Origin: [Clostridium] aminophilum DSM 10710
GTDB lineage: Bacteria > Bacillota > Clostridia > Lachnospirales > Lachnospiraceae
Direction of reading: 5' to 3'
DNA length: 64,000 nucleotides
NCBI RefSeq assembly: GCF_000711825.1
Contig: NZ_JONJ01000009.1
Coordinates: forward strand, 62,001-126,000
Shown here: one piece after another, positions 26,301-34,522 of the stretch
Layout of the letters: each line of letters opens with the position of its first letter
How positions within the stretch are numbered: position 1 is the first letter of the stretch
Made by a program: the position numbers and the translations under genes
Notes under the pieces: generated by a model
Database searches by the model: none
What the model saw: the letters and a program-made list of their open reading frames with translations, nothing else
Told to the model about the DNA's origin: nothing

Positions 26301-28034
26301 GATATGATACGGGATCGGGACCTGCGGATTGACAAAGGTCGAAAACCGGTCCGTAATCCGTCCGTTCTCCACCTTAACCGCGCCGATCTCGATGATCCGG
26401 TTGTAGATCGGCGAAAAGCCGGTGGTCTCAATATCAAAGACCACGCAGGACGTGTCAAGAGACTGGCCGCGGCCGTTTTGAACCAGCTCCTGAATATCAT
26501 TGACCAGGTAACCTTCGACGCCGTAGAGGATCTTGAAATTCTCTCCGCGGTCCACCGAATGGTTGGCATCCGGGAACGACTGGACACAGCCGTGGTCGGT
26601 GACCGCGAGGGCATCCCATCCCCAGGACTTTGCCTGTTTGATGATGTCTTTGATATCACTGACGCCATCCATATCGCTCATCTTGGTGTGAAGATGAAGT
26701 TCGACGCGCTTGATCGGACTGTTGTCCACACGCGGAACCCGGAAATCCGATCCTTTTTTTATGCCGCTGACGTTGCCGATCGCCAGCTCACCGTCAAATT
26801 TATCGATATTGGCGACTCCGCGGATGATGACAAACTGTCCCGGTTTGGTTGCCGCCTTGACATCGTCCAGGCTGTCCTCGTGCGCGAAGATCTTGACCTG
26901 AATCGAGTCGTTGAAATCCGTGATCTTAAAAATAAAGAGTGTTGTCCCCTCGCGGATCTCCCGGCTTTCGGTTCCGAGAATCTGACCGTGAAGAATGATA
27001 TCGCCCACACGGCCTTCCAGATCATGAATCGGAACCGTCTCACCGTCAAAGTCCCGTCCGTAGAGGACGTCTGGATTCTCCGATTTGAAATATCCGCGTC
27101 TTCCGCCCCGGAATCCGCCCTTGGACCAGTTTCCTTTCTGGCCGCGGTTTGAACCGGAGAATCCGCTGCGGTCGCCGTCCGCACTCTTCCTTTCTCCGTT
27201 TCCGGAAGCGCCGCCACCGGCAGGAGCAGTAATCACAGAAGATGAGGACGACGCTGCAGCCGCTGCGTTTTTCTTCTCCGCATTCTTCCTGTCCGCAGCC
27301 TTCGGTTCCCTCTTTTTCGCCGCAGGATCAAAACCGATCTTTTTGAGACCGTCTTTTCCGGAGGATGCTCCGCCTGCCGATGCGGAACCATTTGCCCCGG
27401 CTGCCAGGGCGCTCTGCGCGCCTTCCGCCGCCATCGGATAATCTGCGCCGGCAGCATTTTCCGCTGACGCATCATACCGCGTTCCGGAAATCGGGAGGAC
27501 ATAGGCCTTCCGCTCCTGCTCCTGGCGGGTCTCCGGTTCTCTCCAGGATACATCAATCGCAATCGGCACACCGCATCGCTCGTTGAAGGTCTTTTCGAGA
27601 ATGCGGACCAGTTCCGTCACCTTATCTCTCGCGATGGATCCGTCCTCCAGATTCAGATCGAGATTCCTCCCCTCCCGGAACGTGAGATTCGCTCTCCGGA
27701 ACATGGTATAGAGGAGAATGCTGTAATTCTTCAGCTCGTACAGAATGCTGTCCCGGTAGACCTCCATCAGGTGTTCCGCGGTATACTGCTCGGAGAGACG
27801 GTATTTTTCAATAATATGAATCTCAATTTCCTTGTTGGGAAAACACTGTTCGCGGATACTCTTCTCAATCTTAACGATATTCTGATGCCGGATCAGACGT
27901 GTCGATTCAATATAAATGCGAAGGACCGAATGATCCCTGCTTGTGGAAATGCGGTCCACCTCCACCATCTTCAGAAGACCGCGAAGGGAATCGCTGATTT
28001 TCAGCATCGGAAAAACGTCAAGAAATGGTTTCAT
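23355..28034 (-). CDS. polC: DNA polymerase III alpha subunit, PolC type
   Basis: 1559-residue replicative polymerase of low-GC Firmicutes. Order: N-terminal domain (1-180), a low-complexity Ala/Ser/Gly/Lys-rich segment (about 186-320), OB fold, PHP domain beginning LHLHTKMSDMDGVSD, a DEDD proofreading exonuclease with VVFDIETTGFSP inserted in PHP, zinc-finger region (CPKC, CPNCGE), palm (PDIDLNFSGEYQ) and C-terminal HhH domain (SIEGLGEKAADAI). It is about 100 residues longer than usual because of the low-complexity segment, which ends in an RG-rich patch (RGQKGNWSKGGFRGGRRGYF). AAGGAG precedes the ATG. It is the last gene of the pyrH-to-polC cluster. Confidence 0.97.
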   Translation of the reverse strand: MKPFLDVFPMLKISDSLRGLLKMVEVDRISTSRDHSVLRIYIESTRLIRHQNIVKIEKSIREQCFPNKEIEIHIIEKYRLSEQYTAEHLMEVYRDSILYELKNYSILLYTMFRRANLTFREGRNLDLNLEDGSIARDKVTELVRILEKTFNERCGVPIAIDVSWREPETRQEQERKAYVLPISGTRYDASAENAAGADYPMAAEGAQSALAAGANGSASAGGASSGKDGLKKIGFDPAAKKREPKAADRKNAEKKNAAAAASSSSSVITAPAGGGASGNGERKSADGDRSGFSGSNRGQKGNWSKGGFRGGRRGYFKSENPDVLYGRDFDGETVPIHDLEGRVGDIILHGQILGTESREIREGTTLFIFKITDFNDSIQVKIFAHEDSLDDVKAATKPGQFVIIRGVANIDKFDGELAIGNVSGIKKGSDFRVPRVDNSPIKRVELHLHTKMSDMDGVSDIKDIIKQAKSWGWDALAVTDHGCVQSFPDANHSVDRGENFKILYGVEGYLVNDIQELVQNGRGQSLDTSCVVFDIETTGFSPIYNRIIEIGAVKVENGRITDRFSTFVNPQVPIPYHIEQLTSINDGMVMDAPPIEEVLPKFLEFCGDSVIVAHNASFDTNFIRTNCERMGLPYDPTILDTVTLARLLLPNLNRFKLDTVARELKISLENHHRAVDDAGCTAEIFVKFIAMLKDRGVSDLTELNALSEMSAEMIQKMPTYHIILLAKNDLGRINLYRLISESYLTYYHRQPRIPKSLLAKYREGIIIGSACEAGELFQAVVRGVPDSELGKIVSFYDYLEIQPIGNNEFMLRDESSSYKTVEDLQNLNRKIVSLGEQFNKPVCATCDVHFLNPEDEVYRRIIQYSKGFKDADMQAPLYLRTTEEMLEEFEYLGSDKAQEVVITNTRKIAAMCERIEPVRPDKRPPIIEDSDQTLRTICYNKAHEWYGDPLPEIVVKRLETELNSIISNGYAVMYIIAQKLVWKANEDGYLVGSRGSVGSSFVATMSGITEVNPLSPHYRCPKCHYVDFDSEEVKKFAGMAGCDMPDKVCPNCGENLIKDGYDIPFETFLGFSGDKEPDIDLNFSGEYQSRAHAYTEVIFGKGQTFRAGTIGTLADKTAFGMVLHYCEEKGIHHRRCEEERIASGMVGVRRTTGQHPGGIIVLPVGEQIYSFTPVQHPAEDMTSRTITTHFDYHSIDHNLLKLDILGHDDPTMIRFLQDLTGEDPTTFPLDSRKVMSLFQNTSALGITPDDIGGTQLGCLGLPEFGTDFAMQMLIDTKPQYFSDLVRIAGLAHGTDVWLGNAETLIKQGTCTIGTAICCRDDIMVYLMQQGVEPAHAFKIMENVRKGKVAAGKVKEWQGWVDEMKEHGVPDWYIWSCKKIKYMFPKAHAAAYVMMAWRIAYCKVYYPLAFYAAWFSIRAQAFSYELMCMGPDKLKYHLDDYRKRADSLSNKEEGELHDMRLVEEMYARGYEFMPIDIYRADSRHFQIIDGKLMPSLGSIEGLGEKAADAIMFAAEEGPFLSKEDFIRRTKVSKTVADKMQNLGLLEGLPESNQLSLFDML

Positions 28035-28037
28035 GTA

Positions 28038-29108
28038 TTAAGACTCCTTCTCGGCGGCAATCCGGTCCAGTTCTTCCTTCAGAACAGTCAGAAGCTGATC
28101 TTCCGGAACCTTTCGAATAATTTCACCCTTTCGGATGAGGAGACCTTCGCCGATACCGCCCGCAATGCCGAGGTCGGCTTCTCTCGCCTCGCCCGGTCCG
28201 TTAACCACACAGCCCATCACGGCAACCTTCAGTTCCATTGGATATTCCTGCACCATCGCCTCGACCCGGTTCGCAAGACCGATCAGATCGATGCTTGTTC
28301 GCCCGCAGGTCGGACAGGATACCACTTCGATCCCGCCTTTCCGAAGCCCCAGCGTCCGGAGAATCATCTTCGCCGATCGGATCTCCTCCAGCGGATCGCC
28401 GGTCAGAGAGACACGGATCGTGTCGCCGATCCCCTGATGCAGAATGAGACCGAGACCGATCGAAGACTTGATGTTGCCCTCGATCAGAGTGCCCGCCTCG
28501 GTGATGCCCACATGAAGCGGATGATCGGTCTGCCCGGCGATCAGTTCATGGGCGCGGACACACATCAGAACATCCGACGATTTGATGCTGATGACCAGAT
28601 TGTCGTATCCCATGTCCTCAATCAGCTTTACTTTGTTCAGGGCGCTCTCGACAATGCCTTCCGCCGTCACGCCTCCGTACTTTTCGAGAAGATCCTTTTC
28701 AAGGGAGCCGGAATTTACACCGACGCGAATCGGAACCGCATGCTCTCTTGCGCAGTCCACCACCGCGCGGACCCGTTCCTCTGATCCGATATTTCCCGGA
28801 TTGATACGGATTTTGTCCGCTCCGTTCTCGATCGCCGCAATCGCCAGACGGTAGTCAAAATGAATATCCGCGATCAGCGGAATATGAATTCTTTTTTTGA
28901 TCTCTCCCAGCGCTTTTGCCGCTTCCATCGTCGGCACCGCCACACGGATCAGGTCACAGCCCAGTTTTTCAAGCGCAAGAATCTGTGCCACGGTCTCATC
29001 CACATTCTCTGTCTTTGTGTTGCACATAGACTGAATCAGGATCGGATGTCCTCCTCCGATCACACGATCCCCGATGTGCACTTCTCTGGTTTTCTCTCTG
29101 TATATCAT
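28038..29108 (-). CDS. ispG: 4-hydroxy-3-methylbut-2-enyl diphosphate synthase
   Basis: 356-residue iron-sulphur enzyme of the MEP isoprenoid pathway, converting MEcPP to HMBPP. The cluster ligands appear as CPTCGRT (two Cys) and VMGCVVNGPGE (third Cys). The TIM-barrel N-terminal part begins VHIGDRVIGGGHPILIQSM. The ATG at 29108 gives the usual MIYREKTREV start; the ATG at 29129 is also possible. Only 3 bp separate its stop from the polC start. Dxr, the pathway's second enzyme, is three genes upstream. Confidence 0.95.
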   Translation of the reverse strand: MIYREKTREVHIGDRVIGGGHPILIQSMCNTKTENVDETVAQILALEKLGCDLIRVAVPTMEAAKALGEIKKRIHIPLIADIHFDYRLAIAAIENGADKIRINPGNIGSEERVRAVVDCAREHAVPIRVGVNSGSLEKDLLEKYGGVTAEGIVESALNKVKLIEDMGYDNLVISIKSSDVLMCVRAHELIAGQTDHPLHVGITEAGTLIEGNIKSSIGLGLILHQGIGDTIRVSLTGDPLEEIRSAKMILRTLGLRKGGIEVVSCPTCGRTSIDLIGLANRVEAMVQEYPMELKVAVMGCVVNGPGEAREADLGIAGGIGEGLLIRKGEIIRKVPEDQLLTVLKEELDRIAAEKES

Positions 29109-29207
29109 CTCTATCCCAACCTTTACCATTCCGTCCGCGGGCGGACTTTTCCTTTTTCCCTTCTTCCGAAAGGAGTCAGCCGGACTCTGTACGCCCGTGT
29201 ATCTTCT

Positions 29208-30281
29208 TTATGACCGGAAGAACATCCGGAAATCATTGAATACCGCAAACATCATCAGTGCCATCAAAAGGGCAAAGCCGAAGAGGTTGATCCGGTATTC
29301 CGTCTGTTTGCTGAGGCGCTTGCCCCGGATCAGTTCAAGGAGAATCAGAATCAGCTTGCCGCCGTCCAGTGCGGGAACCGGAAGAAGATTCATGATTCCG
29401 AGATTCACGCTCAGAAGAACCGTCATGGCCGCCAGATTCACCGCGACGGTCAGCACCCCGTAGGGCTTGCTCTTCTCCACCGTATTGCCGATCATGCCGA
29501 CAATGCGCACCGGACCGCCGATATTATCCGCCGATACCTTTCGCGTGATCAGCTTTTCGAGGCTCTGTACCGTAACGTAGGCCCAGTATCTCGACTCCGC
29601 ATAGGCATAGCGGATTACGGCTCCCGGATTCTCCGCACGCTCATATCCTCCGCCAGAGATTCCGATCTGATAGGCTTTCTTTTCTTCGGAATACTCCGGC
29701 GTGATCTCACAGGTTTCCCGTTTTCCGTCCCGTTCATAGACAACCCGGAGCGGTTCCCCCTCATGAAAAGATCCGTAAACCATCAGATCACGGAAAAGGT
29801 ACGTCCGGAAACCGTTGAGGGAAATGATCTCGTCCCCATCCTGAAGTCCCGCCGTCATGGCCGGACTCTCCGGAGCAACCTTTCCGATGCGCGCCGGATC
29901 GGATCCGGCCACGCAGACCAGAAAACACGATCCGAGAAATGCCAGCAGAAAATTGAACGCCGGACCGGCAAAGATTGTAAGAAACCGCTGAACAATCCCC
30001 GCCTTTTCATAGGACGTACCCGCAAGAACCTTCGGTGCACGGAGGTATTTCAGGTCATCTTCTGTCAGACTTTCTCCGAGCATGGCACACGAACCTCCGA
30101 GAGGAAGGAGTTTCAGAGAATACCGGGTTCCGCCGTGCACAAAGGTGATCAGCCGCGGTCCCATGCCGATGGAGAACTCGATCACGGCGATTCCGGCCCT
30201 TCGCGCCAGCAGAAAATGCCCGAATTCATGAAACATGATGATACCGTCAAATAACAGAAGTGCCGCAATCATACTTGTCAT
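29208..30281 (-). CDS. rseP: RIP metalloprotease RseP (site-2 protease)
   Basis: 357-residue intramembrane zinc protease. The zinc site HEFGHFLLARRAG lies in the first helix, a PDZ domain covers about residues 115-200, and the second metal motif NLLPVPALDGG lies in a late helix. These proteases clip anti-sigma factors and signal peptides inside the membrane. The start overlaps the end of the dxr ribosome-site region (GGGAGTAAACGGTC), just 6 bp after dxr. The position between dxr and ispG is conserved in Firmicutes. Confidence 0.95.
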   Translation of the reverse strand: MTSMIAALLLFDGIIMFHEFGHFLLARRAGIAVIEFSIGMGPRLITFVHGGTRYSLKLLPLGGSCAMLGESLTEDDLKYLRAPKVLAGTSYEKAGIVQRFLTIFAGPAFNFLLAFLGSCFLVCVAGSDPARIGKVAPESPAMTAGLQDGDEIISLNGFRTYLFRDLMVYGSFHEGEPLRVVYERDGKRETCEITPEYSEEKKAYQIGISGGGYERAENPGAVIRYAYAESRYWAYVTVQSLEKLITRKVSADNIGGPVRIVGMIGNTVEKSKPYGVLTVAVNLAAMTVLLSVNLGIMNLLPVPALDGGKLILILLELIRGKRLSKQTEYRINLFGFALLMALMMFAVFNDFRMFFRS

Positions 30282-30287
30282 GACCGT

Positions 30288-31445
30288 TTACTCCCATTTG
30301 CCGGAAGACAGGAATTCTTCCGCTTCCTTCTCCGCTTCAAGGATCTCCTCCACCGTCGGATCATCCTTCACCGTGTGATGTTCCATCGCCGCCCGGATCA
30401 TCTCCGGAATCGTAAGATACGAAATCTTGCGGTCAAGGAACTGCGCAACCGCATATTCATTGGCCGAATTGAACACGGTCGGCAGCGAACCGCCGCGCTT
30501 TCCGGCTGAAATCGCAAGACGGAGCGCTGGGAAATTCTCCGTATCCGGATCCTCGAACGTAATCTTTGCCAGCTTCGCAAAGTCCAGCCGGTCACCCGGT
30601 AAAAACCGCCTTTCCGGATAATAGAGCGCATACTGGATCGGCAGCTTCATGTCCGGAGTCCCGAGCTGCGCGATGATCGCGCCGTCCTCATATTCCACCA
30701 TGGAATGTATGACGCTCTGCGGCTGCACAACAACCTGAATGTCGTCAATATCCACGTCAAACAGCCACTTTGCCTCCATGACTTCGAGTCCCTTGTTGGC
30801 GAGGGTGGAGCTGTCAATGGTAATCTTCCGGCCCATCGCCCAATTCGGATGTTTCAGCGCATCCTCCACGCGGATATTTTTCAGTTCTTCTCTGTTTTTT
30901 CCGCGGAACGGCCCGCCGCTGCAGGTCAGAAGAATCTTGTGAACCGGATTCATCGACTCTCCCTGAAGACTCTGGAAAATCGCCGAATGCTCGCTGTCAA
31001 CCGGAAGGATCTTAACGCCCTTTTCTGCGGCAAGTCTTGTGATGATATGGCCGGCGCAGACCAGTGTCTCCTTGTTGGCCAGCGCAATGTCCTTCCCTGC
31101 CTCGATTGCCGCGATGGTCGGCCGGATGCCGATCATGCCGACAACGGCGGTCAGGATCATATCCGCCGACGGCTCACGGGCCGCCTCGATCAGACCTTCC
31201 ATTCCGCTCAGCACCTTTGTGTCGGTATCGGCGATGCGGGATTTCAGTTCTTCCGCTGCAGTTTCATCGTAAAGCACAGCAAGCAGCGGGTGAAACTCTC
31301 TCACCTGCTGCTCCATCAGCGTGACATTTTTTCCGGCCGCAAGGCAGACAACCCGGAGATCCCCGTTATTGCGGACGACCTCCAGCGTCTGAGTGCCGAT
31401 GGACCCCGTTGAACCGAGGATCCCGATATTTTTGATAAAAGACAT
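30288..31445 (-). CDS. dxr: 1-deoxy-D-xylulose-5-phosphate reductoisomerase
   Basis: 385-residue NADPH enzyme making MEP from DXP, the committed MEP-pathway step. N-terminal GSTGSIGTQTLEV Rossmann motif, metal-site block VDSEHSAIFQ and the C-terminal NSANEYAVAQFL motif. ATG 31445 is chosen since GGGAGG lies 9 nt upstream; the ATG at 31454 would place that site directly at the codon. It starts just beyond the cdsA stop. Confidence 0.96.
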   Translation of the reverse strand: MSFIKNIGILGSTGSIGTQTLEVVRNNGDLRVVCLAAGKNVTLMEQQVREFHPLLAVLYDETAAEELKSRIADTDTKVLSGMEGLIEAAREPSADMILTAVVGMIGIRPTIAAIEAGKDIALANKETLVCAGHIITRLAAEKGVKILPVDSEHSAIFQSLQGESMNPVHKILLTCSGGPFRGKNREELKNIRVEDALKHPNWAMGRKITIDSSTLANKGLEVMEAKWLFDVDIDDIQVVVQPQSVIHSMVEYEDGAIIAQLGTPDMKLPIQYALYYPERRFLPGDRLDFAKLAKITFEDPDTENFPALRLAISAGKRGGSLPTVFNSANEYAVAQFLDRKISYLTIPEMIRAAMEHHTVKDDPTVEEILEAEKEAEEFLSSGKWE

Positions 31446-31450
31446 GTTTC

Positions 31451-32263
31451 TCATCCTCCCGTACGCACCAGAAACAGCAGTGCAAAATAAATTGCCGGCG
31501 CAGTAAATACCATACTGTCAAACCGGTCCAATACACCGCCATGACCTGGGATCAGCGTACCGTAATCTTTGATCTCATAATTCCGCTTGATTCCGGACGC
31601 AGTCAGATCACCGATCTGCGAAATCAGCGCCCCGACTCCGCAGGCGCAGGTACATGCAAAAACCGCGCCCTCACTCTCTCGAATGAACTGTCCCATCACA
31701 AGCGCAAAGATCAGTCCCAGAAGCGCTGCGCCGACCGTTCCGCCGACCGCTCCCTCAATGGTCTTTTTCGGGCTGAGCACCGGCGCAAGTTTATGTTTCC
31801 CGAAGAGAAGTCCGGAACAGTACGCCAGTGTGTCACAGCCCCAGCTCGACAGAAAGATAAGCCATACCAGAACAGCGCCGTCCGGCATATTGCGCGTCAT
31901 CCAGAGGTACGAAAGCATCATTCCCGGGTAAATGATCCCGACCGATGCCTCCGCTATCTTCGTGATATGATAGCGCGGAAAGGTCAGCACATATACCGCC
32001 ATCATCGCCATGAGCGCGGAGATGACCAGAAACACGGTCAGATCCTGACGTCCCATGAAAAGGATCGCATAATAGCATGCGCAGCTAAGATATCCGATGA
32101 CGGCCGGCCCCGTCTTTTCAATTCCGATCGCCCGGTAATACTCATAGAGACCGATTATGGAAATCGCGAATGTCACAGCGAACACCGGAAGACTCCCCGC
32201 CAGAATGACAGCGACAGCCCCGGCAACGAGCACAATTCCGCTCAAAAGCCTTGTTATGAACAT
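31451..32263 (-). CDS. cdsA: Phosphatidate cytidylyltransferase
   Basis: 270-residue polytopic membrane enzyme that makes CDP-diacylglycerol, the precursor of phosphatidylglycerol and, through the cls product, cardiolipin. The family signature near the C-terminus reads GTLIPGHGGVLDRFDSMVF. GGAGG lies 8 nt upstream of the ATG. It is tightly placed between uppS and dxr. Confidence 0.95.
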   Translation of the reverse strand: MFITRLLSGIVLVAGAVAVILAGSLPVFAVTFAISIIGLYEYYRAIGIEKTGPAVIGYLSCACYYAILFMGRQDLTVFLVISALMAMMAVYVLTFPRYHITKIAEASVGIIYPGMMLSYLWMTRNMPDGAVLVWLIFLSSWGCDTLAYCSGLLFGKHKLAPVLSPKKTIEGAVGGTVGAALLGLIFALVMGQFIRESEGAVFACTCACGVGALISQIGDLTASGIKRNYEIKDYGTLIPGHGGVLDRFDSMVFTAPAIYFALLFLVRTGG

Positions 32264-32281
32264 ATGCGGTTCCTCCGTTTG

Positions 32282-33013
32282 TTATCCGTTTGTCTTGATC
32301 CCGCCGAATCTGCGGTCACGCCGGTTAAAGGCGCGGATGGCATTTTTCAGCTCTTCCTCGTCGAAATCCGGCCACAGACAATCTGTCACATAGAATTCCG
32401 CATAGGCAAGCTGCCAGAGAAGATAGTTTGAGAGGCGAAGTTCTCCGCTGGTGCGGATCATCAGATCCGGGTCCGGCATGCCGGCAGTATCCAGATAGGA
32501 AGCCACCGTCTCCTCGGTGATATCCGACGGTTCAATGACGCCGTTCTTCGCATCCAAAGTCATCCGGCGGACCGCTCTCGTGATCTCGTCTCTTCCGCCG
32601 TAATTGACTGCGATGACAAAGGTGAGTCCGGTGTTGTCCCTGGTCGATGTCTCCAGACCCTCGATGGCCTTCTGCAGATCCGGCGCAAACCGGGAGCGCT
32701 CGCCGATCATGCGGACGCGCACGTTGTTCGTCGTCGCAATCTTCTGAAGCCGCTTCGCGTAAAAGCGGAACAGCTGCATCAGGGTGGAAACCTCCTCTTC
32801 CGGCCGTTTCCAGTTCTCGGTGGAGAATCCGTATACCGTCAGATACCGGATTCCCATGCGGGCGGCAACTTCAACGATGTTCTCCACCGCCTCACAGCCC
32901 TTCTTATGTCCTGCCGTTCTCGGAAGTCCTCTCTTCTTTGCCCACCGTCCGTTTCCGTCCAGAATCAGTGCCACATGCTGCGGGATCACCAGTCCGTTCA
33001 GCTCTTCTGCCAT
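32282..33013 (-). CDS. uppS: Undecaprenyl diphosphate synthase
   Basis: 243-residue cis-prenyltransferase that extends farnesyl diphosphate to the C55 carrier lipid used by MraY. The catalytic N-terminal motif is LDGNGRWAKKRGLPRTAGHKKG, and the substrate-binding RTSGELRLSNYLLWQ motif is near residue 195. GAGGAGG lies 4 nt before the ATG. It follows frr after a hairpin that could attenuate transcription. Confidence 0.96.
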   Translation of the reverse strand: MAEELNGLVIPQHVALILDGNGRWAKKRGLPRTAGHKKGCEAVENIVEVAARMGIRYLTVYGFSTENWKRPEEEVSTLMQLFRFYAKRLQKIATTNNVRVRMIGERSRFAPDLQKAIEGLETSTRDNTGLTFVIAVNYGGRDEITRAVRRMTLDAKNGVIEPSDITEETVASYLDTAGMPDPDLMIRTSGELRLSNYLLWQLAYAEFYVTDCLWPDFDEEELKNAIRAFNRRDRRFGGIKTNG

Positions 33014-33070
33014 ATGTCCTCCTCATGATCGGCCGTCTGCCGGCTGATAAACAGCCGTCTTCACGCAAAA

Positions 33071-33092
33071 GGGGGCAGTTTATCGCTGCCCC
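33071..33092 (-). terminator. Terminator or attenuator after frr
   Basis: Stem GGGGCAG / CTGCCCC with a 7-nt loop followed by CTTTT on the minus strand, about 35 bp after the frr stop. The short T-run suggests partial read-through into uppS. Confidence 0.6.
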
Positions 33093-33125
33093 TCTCCTCG
33101 ACCGTTATCGAAATTTTCTGTCCGA

Positions 33126-33680
33126 TCAGACAGTCATGATTTCCTTATTCTTTGTCTCAACCGCCTTGTCGACCATCTTGATCATCTTGTCGGTGAGTTC
33201 CTGGATATCTGTCTCGTCATTTGTCTGCTCGTCCTCAGAGATCTCTCCGTTCTTCTGAAGCTTCTTTACCAGCTCCATTCCGTCGCGGCGGATGTTGCGG
33301 ATCGCAACCTTGCATCCCTCTCCAAGTTTCTTGACATCCTTTGCGAGATCCTTACGTCTCTCCTCGGTCAGCTCCGGGAATACGAGACGGATCACAGAAC
33401 CGTCGTTGTTCGGATTGATGCCGAGATCGGATGTCAGGATAGCCTTCTCGATATCCTTTACCATCTTCTTGTCCCACGGAGCAATCTGAATGATTCTCGC
33501 CTCCGGAACCGTAATGTTGGCTACACCCTGAAGCGGTGTCGGAGAGCCGTAATAATCAACTTTGATGTGATCAAGAACATGCGGATTCGCACGTCCGGCG
33601 CGGATCGCGGAAAAATCGCTGAGCATCGCGTCATAGGACTTGTTCATCTTCTCCTCAAAAACTTTGAGTCTGTCATGCAT
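33126..33680 (-). CDS. frr: Ribosome recycling factor
   Basis: 184-residue factor that splits post-termination ribosomes with EF-G. The conserved AGRANPHVLDHIKVDYYGSP stretch and the helical coiled-coil C-terminal half with LTEERRKDLAKDVKK are seen. GGGAGG 8 nt before the ATG. It lies downstream of pyrH, as in most bacteria. Confidence 0.97.
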   Translation of the reverse strand: MHDRLKVFEEKMNKSYDAMLSDFSAIRAGRANPHVLDHIKVDYYGSPTPLQGVANITVPEARIIQIAPWDKKMVKDIEKAILTSDLGINPNNDGSVIRLVFPELTEERRKDLAKDVKKLGEGCKVAIRNIRRDGMELVKKLQKNGEISEDEQTNDETDIQELTDKMIKMVDKAVETKNKEIMTV

Positions 33681-33722
33681 AGTCAGAACCTCCCTGAAAC
33701 CTTTTTGGTTTGTTAATGTCTA

Positions 33723-34427
33723 TCAGTCTGCGGTAACGATTGTTCCGCTTACCTTCCCCTTCAGTGCATTGGCAATGCCGTTCTCCTCGTTGAGTCCGAA
33801 TACGACCAGTGGCATGTGATTTTCCTCACAGATAACAGATGCGGTCATATCGACAACCTGAAGATGCTTTTCAACCACCTCTGCGATCGAGATCCTGTCG
33901 AACTTTCTGGCATTCGGATTGGTCTTCGGATCGCTGTCATAGACGCCGTCAACCGCCTTGGCAAGCAGCATGCAGTCTGCCTCGATCTCAACCGCCCGGA
34001 GCGCAGCGCCGGTATCGGTGGAGAAATACGGATGTCCGGTTCCGCCCGCAAAGAACACAACCTTATGAGCCTTGAAAGCTTCCACCGCTTTATCCTTGGA
34101 GAAGAGCTCGGTCATCGCGCCCACCTGGAACGGAGTCATAACGACTGTATCCATTCCCTCGCCGCGGAAGATCTCGGAAACATAAATGCAGTTCATCACC
34201 GTAGCCAGCATACCGATCTGATCCGCCTTTGTGCGGTCAATCTCATTGCCGGTGCGTCCTCTCCAGAAGTTTCCTCCTCCGGTGACAATTCCGACCTCCA
34301 CGCCGGCATCCACTGCCTGCTTGACCTGACGTGCAACGCCGCGGACGGTCTCCTCGTCAAAACCTGTCTTTTTGCTTCCGGCAAGGGCTTCGCCGGATAA
34401 CTTCAGAAGAACGCGCTTCATATCCAT
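33723..34427 (-). CDS. pyrH: Uridylate kinase
   Basis: 234-residue hexameric UMP kinase of the amino-acid-kinase fold. RVLLKLSGEALAG at the start, VTGGGNFWRGR and the DTGAALRAVEIEAD block are typical. ATG 34427 is preferred (AGAGGA about 10 nt upstream); ATG 34421 and longer forms are possible. tsf and rpsB, which usually precede pyrH, are absent; the ClC gene lies upstream instead. Confidence 0.96.
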   Translation of the reverse strand: MDMKRVLLKLSGEALAGSKKTGFDEETVRGVARQVKQAVDAGVEVGIVTGGGNFWRGRTGNEIDRTKADQIGMLATVMNCIYVSEIFRGEGMDTVVMTPFQVGAMTELFSKDKAVEAFKAHKVVFFAGGTGHPYFSTDTGAALRAVEIEADCMLLAKAVDGVYDSDPKTNPNARKFDRISIAEVVEKHLQVVDMTASVICEENHMPLVVFGLNEENGIANALKGKVSGTIVTAD

Positions 34428-34522
34428 ACTGTCTGATTCCTCTCTTTTCATCATTTTATTCTTTCTCATTCTATCACACGCCGCGCGGTTATGCCAGCGT
34501 CTTCTTCCTTACTGCATTCCGC

